NCBI GenBank assembly: GCA_945890865.1
Contig: CAMDDB010000001.1
Location: 186,001 to 250,000, forward strand
Source: Flavobacterium psychrophilum
GTDB taxonomy: Bacteria > Bacteroidota > Bacteroidia > Flavobacteriales > Flavobacteriaceae
DNA: 64,000 nucleotides
Reading direction: 5' to 3'
Part shown: one piece after another, positions 60,463-64,000 of the stretch
How positions within the stretch are numbered: position 1 is the first letter of the stretch
Layout: every line of letters begins with the position of its first letter
Made by a program: the position numbers and the translations under genes
The notes under the pieces: model-generated
Seen by the model: the letters and a program-made list of their open reading frames with translations, nothing else
The model's database searches: none
Told to the model about the DNA's origin: nothing

Positions 60463-60918
60463 TTAAAATAATTTTACTATTTCTTGATTTACATACTCTA
60501 AAAAACGTTCATCAGCCTCCGTAAAGGGGTCCAAAACATGGGAATCAATGTCGATTTGGCCTATATTTATTCCGTCAACAAAAAGCGGAACTACAATTTC
60601 AGATTTTACCGTAAAACTACAGGCAATGTAATTGTCTTGAGCGGATACATCGGGGACTACAAAATTGGTATTGGAAACCGCTACTTGTCCGCAAATCCCT
60701 TTGCCAAAAGGAATAACTGTATGGTCGGTGTGCGCGCCAACATAGGGTCCTAAATGTAAGGTTTGAGTTTCATGATTTGCAAAATAAAAGCCTACCCAAT
60801 TGTAATAGTCAATGGAATCGGTTAATAATTGGCAAATGGATAAAAGTTTCTCCTCTTTGCTTGTTGCGTCGTTTAAAACAATTGCAGCAACTATTGGTTT
60901 TAAATTATCAAAAGTCAT
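60463..60918 (-). CDS. GAF-domain protein, free methionine-(R)-sulfoxide reductase-like
   Basis: 151 residues, one GAF domain. The sequence follows the fRMsr (MsrC) family: YYNWVGFYFA, FGKGICGQVAVSNTNFVVPDV, IACSFTVKSEIVVPLFVDGINIGQIDIDS. Such enzymes reduce free methionine-R-sulfoxide in the cytoplasm. Two of the three redox cysteines are present (Cys76 and Cys100); the third, expected about ten residues before Cys76, is replaced (segment HTDHT). -7 box TACTTTTG lies at 60933-60940. It is divergent from xrtF. Confidence 0.85.
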   Translation of the reverse strand: MTFDNLKPIVAAIVLNDATSKEEKLLSICQLLTDSIDYYNWVGFYFANHETQTLHLGPYVGAHTDHTVIPFGKGICGQVAVSNTNFVVPDVSAQDNYIACSFTVKSEIVVPLFVDGINIGQIDIDSHVLDPFTEADERFLEYVNQEIVKLF

Positions 60919-60932
60919 TTTTTTATTTTTTA

Positions 60933-60940
60933 CAAAAGTA
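60933..60940 (-). promoter_or_regulatory. -7 promoter element of the fRMsr-like gene
   Basis: Minus strand TACTTTTG, exact match, 14 nt before the ATG. Confidence 0.5.
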
Positions 60941-60966
60941 TTTATTCCTTCCTATTAAAAAATCTA

Positions 60967-60974
60967 TATTTTTG
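60967..60974 (+). promoter_or_regulatory. -7 promoter element of the xrtF operon
   Basis: TATTTTTG, exact match, 15 nt before the TTG start of xrtF. It supports this start over the long upstream open frame. Confidence 0.5.
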
Positions 60975-60989
60975 TTAAAAATACACATC

Positions 60990-61547
60990 TTGAAAAATAG
61001 TTTTAGCCAACATAAAGTTTTCTTTACTTTTTTAGCAAAGTTTTTACTTTTTTATATTGCTTTTTCGGCACTCTATTACTTGTATTTGAGTCAATTTGAT
61101 GAGAAAAAGAATGAGTTGGATGGTTTTACCCAATTAGTAGCTAAACAGTCGGCTGCCATTATGCGTTTTTTTGCGGAAGATGTTGCCACCCAAACCCATC
61201 GATTTCAACCTGCTGTGCAAATAATTTATAAGGGAGAATATCTGGCTCGAGTGGTTGAAGGTTGTAATGCGCTAAGTGTTATGATTTTATTTGCGGCCTT
61301 TATTTTTGCTTTCTCGACAAATTGGAAAAAGACAGTTCCTTATATTTTTATTGGCATTGCTTTGTTGCATGTACTCAATTGCTTCCGAATTGCTTTTTTG
61401 TGCTTTGCGCTATATCATTATAAACAATATGGGACACTATTGCACGGTACTATTTTTCCACTCATCATCTATGGTGCTGTATTTTTGCTTTGGATTTTAT
61501 GGGTAACTAAATATTCAGGTTATGCTCAAACAATTACAAAAAAATAA
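60990..61547 (+). CDS. xrtF: Exosortase family protein XrtF
   Basis: 185 residues from a TTG start; no ATG exists before the conserved part, and the longer frame to 60777 lies inside the antisense fRMsr-like gene. Integral membrane protein with five or six helices. The exosortase catalytic triad is complete: Cys92 (VVEGCNALS), Arg133 (NCFRIAF) and His152 (LLHGTIFPLI). Exosortases are cysteine transpeptidases that cut a C-terminal sorting tag; XrtF is the flavobacterial type with few known substrates. It overlaps the next gene by 26 nt. Confidence 0.92.
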   Translation: MKNSFSQHKVFFTFLAKFLLFYIAFSALYYLYLSQFDEKKNELDGFTQLVAKQSAAIMRFFAEDVATQTHRFQPAVQIIYKGEYLARVVEGCNALSVMILFAAFIFAFSTNWKKTVPYIFIGIALLHVLNCFRIAFLCFALYHYKQYGTLLHGTIFPLIIYGAVFLLWILWVTKYSGYAQTITKK

Positions 61548-61965
61548 ATTTAGAGTTATCGGGTTAGTACTATCTTTGCTGGGTTTGGTACTTATCAGGG
61601 CTTTTGAAGAGACGCTTTTTTATGATCCATTTTTGACTTTTTTTAAAAGTGATTTTAAAAATAGTGCTTTGCCAATTTTTGATACGATACCTCTTTTCTT
61701 TGGGCTTGTATTTCGATATTCTTTAAATACAATAGTATCTCTAGTTATACTTTATTGCTTGTTCAAACAAAAACAATTGCTGCGGTTTTCGGTTCAATTG
61801 TATTTGCTTGTACTTCTTGCCTTGTTGTTTGTTTTTTTTGGAATGTTATTTCTAGTTGATCCACCCAATTATTTGGTGTTGTTTTATGTGCGCCGATTTT
61901 TAATTCAGCCTATTTTATTATTGTTGTTTATTCCTGCGTTTTATTTGCAATACCGTTCAAAATAA
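61522..61965 (+). CDS. Exosortase F system-associated membrane protein
   Basis: 147 residues with four membrane helices (VIGLVLSLLGLVLI, TIVSLVILYCLF, LYLLVLLALLFVFFGMLFLV, PILLLLFIPAFYL). FEETLFYDPFLTFFK and the NSALPIFDTIPLFFGLVFRYSLNT loop match the protein family found next to xrtF in flavobacteria. It is required by association only; no enzymatic motif is seen. Translationally coupled to xrtF. Confidence 0.9.
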   Translation: MLKQLQKNKFRVIGLVLSLLGLVLIRAFEETLFYDPFLTFFKSDFKNSALPIFDTIPLFFGLVFRYSLNTIVSLVILYCLFKQKQLLRFSVQLYLLVLLALLFVFFGMLFLVDPPNYLVLFYVRRFLIQPILLLLFIPAFYLQYRSK

Positions 61966-61969
61966 GTTG

Positions 61970-61977
61970 TATTTTTG
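61970..61977 (+). promoter_or_regulatory. -7 promoter element of the HYC_CC_PP gene (abuts the start codon)
   Basis: TATTTTTG, exact match, ends 4 nt before the ATG at 61982. It lies 5 nt after the stop codon of the preceding gene, so the gene may have an internal promoter within an xrtF operon. Confidence 0.5.
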
Positions 61978-61981
61978 CCTT

Positions 61982-62386
61982 ATGAATTGTAGTAAACAAA
62001 TCAGTCTTTTTTTAGCCACACTTATTTTGCTTGCCAATCTAGGTTTGACGTTGTCAGTGCATTATTGTCACGACGAAATTGCCTCGATTTCTCTACAATT
62101 GCAAGAAGAGCCCTGTGTGGCCAAAGAATCATCTTGTTGTGCAAAAGTTTTGTCACACAATTCTTGTTGTTCAAACAAAATCATTAAAGTTGTTAAAAAG
62201 ACCGATACAATTGTGGTTAATACAGCTCAATTGGATCTAGAGGGTTTTGTGGTAACATCCAAATGGAGTCCTTCTAAAATGAATTCAGATGTAGCGCAAA
62301 CTGAATTCTCTTTTGTAGATTTTTATTGCGACTCACATGCACCCCCGCTCTACGAACTCCATTGTCAATTTGTTTTTTATGCCTAA
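61982..62386 (+). CDS. HYC_CC_PP family exported protein
   Basis: 134 residues from the ATG at 61982 (an in-frame TTG at 61967 is inside or before the -7 box). Signal peptide or anchor at 6-25 (QISLFLATLILLANLGLTLS). The family name elements are all visible: HYCHDE at 27-32, two CC pairs at 52-53 and 62-63 (SCCAK, SCCSN), and HAPPLYELH near the end. The cysteines and histidines suggest metal binding, probably copper. Upstream of a TonB receptor with its own CC motif, suggesting one metal-handling unit. Confidence 0.85.
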   Translation: MNCSKQISLFLATLILLANLGLTLSVHYCHDEIASISLQLQEEPCVAKESSCCAKVLSHNSCCSNKIIKVVKKTDTIVVNTAQLDLEGFVVTSKWSPSKMNSDVAQTEFSFVDFYCDSHAPPLYELHCQFVFYA

Positions 62387-62439
62387 TTTTTTTGTTTTTA
62401 TTCTGTAATTCACTGAATTTTAACATTAAAATAATCATC

Positions 62440-64000
62440 ATGTTTAATAAAATAGCCTTCTTGCTATGCTTTATTACTTCTGTCACAAGTGCTCAAGAAA
62501 TTATAAATGGCAAGGTCATTGACAAGAGTAAGCAACCCATTAGTGGCGCAACTGTTATTTGGCAAAATACAGCAGTAGCTACTAGTACTAACGCAAACGG
62601 AGATTTTGCGATAGAAAAGTCTTCTGAATCTACAATTTTGATCATAAGTTTTGAGGGTTTTGAAACTCAAAAAATAGCAGTTAACTCAACCGAGAGCATC
62701 ACAATTATTCTCAAGGAAGTAGAAAATCTCGAAGAAGTTACCATTTCAAAAACTAAAAAAAGCACCGAGCATTCTCTTTATAAAGTCACCAACGTGCAAA
62801 CCATGGGACAAAAAGAATTGTTGAAAGCGGCCTGCTGCAATTTGTCTGAAAGTTTTAGTACCAATCCTTCCATCGATGTTAATTTTTCGGATGCAGTTAC
62901 TGGAAATAAACAAATAAAGATGTTAGGATTAACGAGTCCCTATATTTTAATTACGGATGAAAATATTCCTTCTGTTCGTGGTGCTTCACAAGCCTATGGA
63001 TTGTCTTTTGTGCCCGGTACATGGGTAGAAAGTATCCAAATAACAAAAGGTGCAGGAAGTGTAATAAATGGGTACGAGAGCATTTCGGGTCAAATTAATT
63101 ATGAGGTATTAAAACCTTTAAATGATATTCCTTTTTTCTTAAATGTATATGGTTCACAAGACAGTCGATATGAATTAAATACGCATTTCAATCATAAATA
63201 TTCAGATAAATTAAGCGCTACTTTATTTTTACATGGTAATACAAGGCAAAGTAGAAACGATATGAATGACGATGGATTTTTAGACAATCCAATTGGCAAA
63301 CAAGTTAATATTTTAAACCGTTGGCAATATAATGATGCCGAAAAAGGTTGGGTTAGTTTTTTAAACCTTCGCTATATGAATGATGAGAAACAAGCAGGAG
63401 AGGTTAATTTCAATCCGGAAACAGATCAATTCACCACAAATGCTTGGGGAAGTGAAGTAAATACGGAGAAAATTGAGATTTCAAATAAAACGGGGTATGT
63501 ATTTCCAGAGCGGCCTTATCAAAGTTTTGGTTTTCAAAATTCATTTCAATCCCATCGACAAGATTCGTATTTTGGTTTGAACCAATATAATGTGCATCAA
63601 AAAAGCTTCTATTCCAACATGCTGTTCAATTCCATTATTACCAATACAAAAAATAAGTTTACTACCGGAATCAACGTTGCTTATGATCAATACGATGAAA
63701 TAGTGAAGGTTAACTTTACCCAAGATTTTTCAAGAATTGATAATTCGGTAGGTGCTTTTTTTGAATATACGTTTGACAATTTAGATAATTTTAGTTTGGT
63801 AGCAGGGGCAAGAGTAGACCACCACAATAGATTAGCCACTTTTTTTACACCCAGATTACATCTTAGATACAATCCTTGGGTAAAAGCTGTGTTTAGGGCT
63901 TCTGCAGGAAGAGGAAAACGTGCTGCAAATATTTTTGCTGAAAACCAACACTTATTAGCTTCTTCAAGAGATTTTTCTATTCGAAATACGGAGGGTAAAT
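62440..64000 (+). CDS. TonB-dependent receptor (partial, C-terminus outside window)
   Basis: 520 codons to the window end; the frame remains open. Signal peptide FNKIAFLLCFITSVTSA; carboxypeptidase-like domain about 20-95 (EIINGKVIDKSKQPISGATV, GDFAIEKSSESTILIISFEGFE); plug about 105-250 with AACCNLSESF (Cys132, Cys133), DAVTGNKQIKMLGL and GSGV-like INGYESISGQINYE; then barrel strands. The Cys pair in the plug and the HYC_CC_PP neighbour suggest a copper or other soft-metal ligand; this is inference. Confidence 0.9.
   Translation, partial: MFNKIAFLLCFITSVTSAQEIINGKVIDKSKQPISGATVIWQNTAVATSTNANGDFAIEKSSESTILIISFEGFETQKIAVNSTESITIILKEVENLEEVTISKTKKSTEHSLYKVTNVQTMGQKELLKAACCNLSESFSTNPSIDVNFSDAVTGNKQIKMLGLTSPYILITDENIPSVRGASQAYGLSFVPGTWVESIQITKGAGSVINGYESISGQINYEVLKPLNDIPFFLNVYGSQDSRYELNTHFNHKYSDKLSATLFLHGNTRQSRNDMNDDGFLDNPIGKQVNILNRWQYNDAEKGWVSFLNLRYMNDEKQAGEVNFNPETDQFTTNAWGSEVNTEKIEISNKTGYVFPERPYQSFGFQNSFQSHRQDSYFGLNQYNVHQKSFYSNMLFNSIITNTKNKFTTGINVAYDQYDEIVKVNFTQDFSRIDNSVGAFFEYTFDNLDNFSLVAGARVDHHNRLATFFTPRLHLRYNPWVKAVFRASAGRGKRAANIFAENQHLLASSRDFSIRNTEGK

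Noticed and set aside
60777..60989. 71-residue N-terminal extension of XrtF
   Set aside because: It is the antisense of the fRMsr-like gene and lies upstream of the -7 box at 60967-60974.

Overview
The window is about one-third GC and looks like a chromosomal piece of a Flavobacterium-like member of the Bacteroidetes. The evidence is lineage-specific genes (gldB and gldC for gliding, exosortase XrtF with its partner, a short RpoD without region 1.1, T9SS sorting domains, SusC/TonB-type receptors with N-terminal carboxypeptidase-like domains), the near absence of Shine-Dalgarno sequences, and repeated upstream matches to the Bacteroidetes -7 element TAnnTTTG. There are no rRNA genes, CRISPR arrays, transposases or integrases.

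Layout. 1-13.6 kb: housekeeping and envelope genes: a truncated gpmI, a DUF5916 outer-membrane protein, a GNAT acetyltransferase, two identical tRNA-Gly(TCC) genes, pepE, a four-gene run (two carboxypeptidase-like regulatory-domain proteins, a DUF6702 protein, a large M1 metallopeptidase), tatA-PAP2, an O-methyltransferase, rlmN and a lipoprotein. 13.6-20.9 kb: polyprenyl diphosphate synthase, a multi-PAS histidine kinase divergent from an AraC-type response regulator, the 3' remnant of an outer-membrane barrel gene, dnaG with a degenerate zinc-finger region, and a LuxR-type response regulator. 21-24.6 kb: nadE divergent from gldBC, then engB and an alpha/beta hydrolase.

24.9-40.6 kb: an uninterrupted division and cell-wall (dcw) cluster in the order mraZ-rsmH-ftsL-ftsI-murE-mraY-murD-ftsW-murG-murC-ftsQ-ftsA-ftsZ, all on the plus strand with gaps of at most about 36 nt or overlaps. 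Its promoter carries three GTGGT boxes at exact 10-bp spacing, a likely MraZ operator. murF and ddl are missing from the cluster. yqeY and tRNA-Arg(TCG) follow.

41.4-48.9 kb: the most distinctive region. A membrane-anchored AraC-family regulator is divergent from a five-gene operon of exported proteins: a T9SS-sorted protein, a small barrel-like protein, a 932-residue repeat protein with tail-fibre-like and YadA-head-like repeats, a SUMF1-fold protein without the catalytic Cys pair, and a small protein built of 27-residue cysteine-bearing repeats. I read it as an undescribed cell-surface or adhesin assembly. It is bracketed by tRNA-Arg and a degenerate tRNA-Asn-like gene that has its own promoter and terminator.

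49-64 kb: a small NTF2-like protein, rpe, an organic-phosphate scavenging locus (TonB receptor, purple-acid-type phosphatase, beta-propeller phytase), rpoD, pnp, rpsO, a CPA2 antiporter, an fRMsr-like GAF protein, xrtF with its associated membrane protein, and a HYC_CC_PP protein followed by a TonB receptor cut by the window end.
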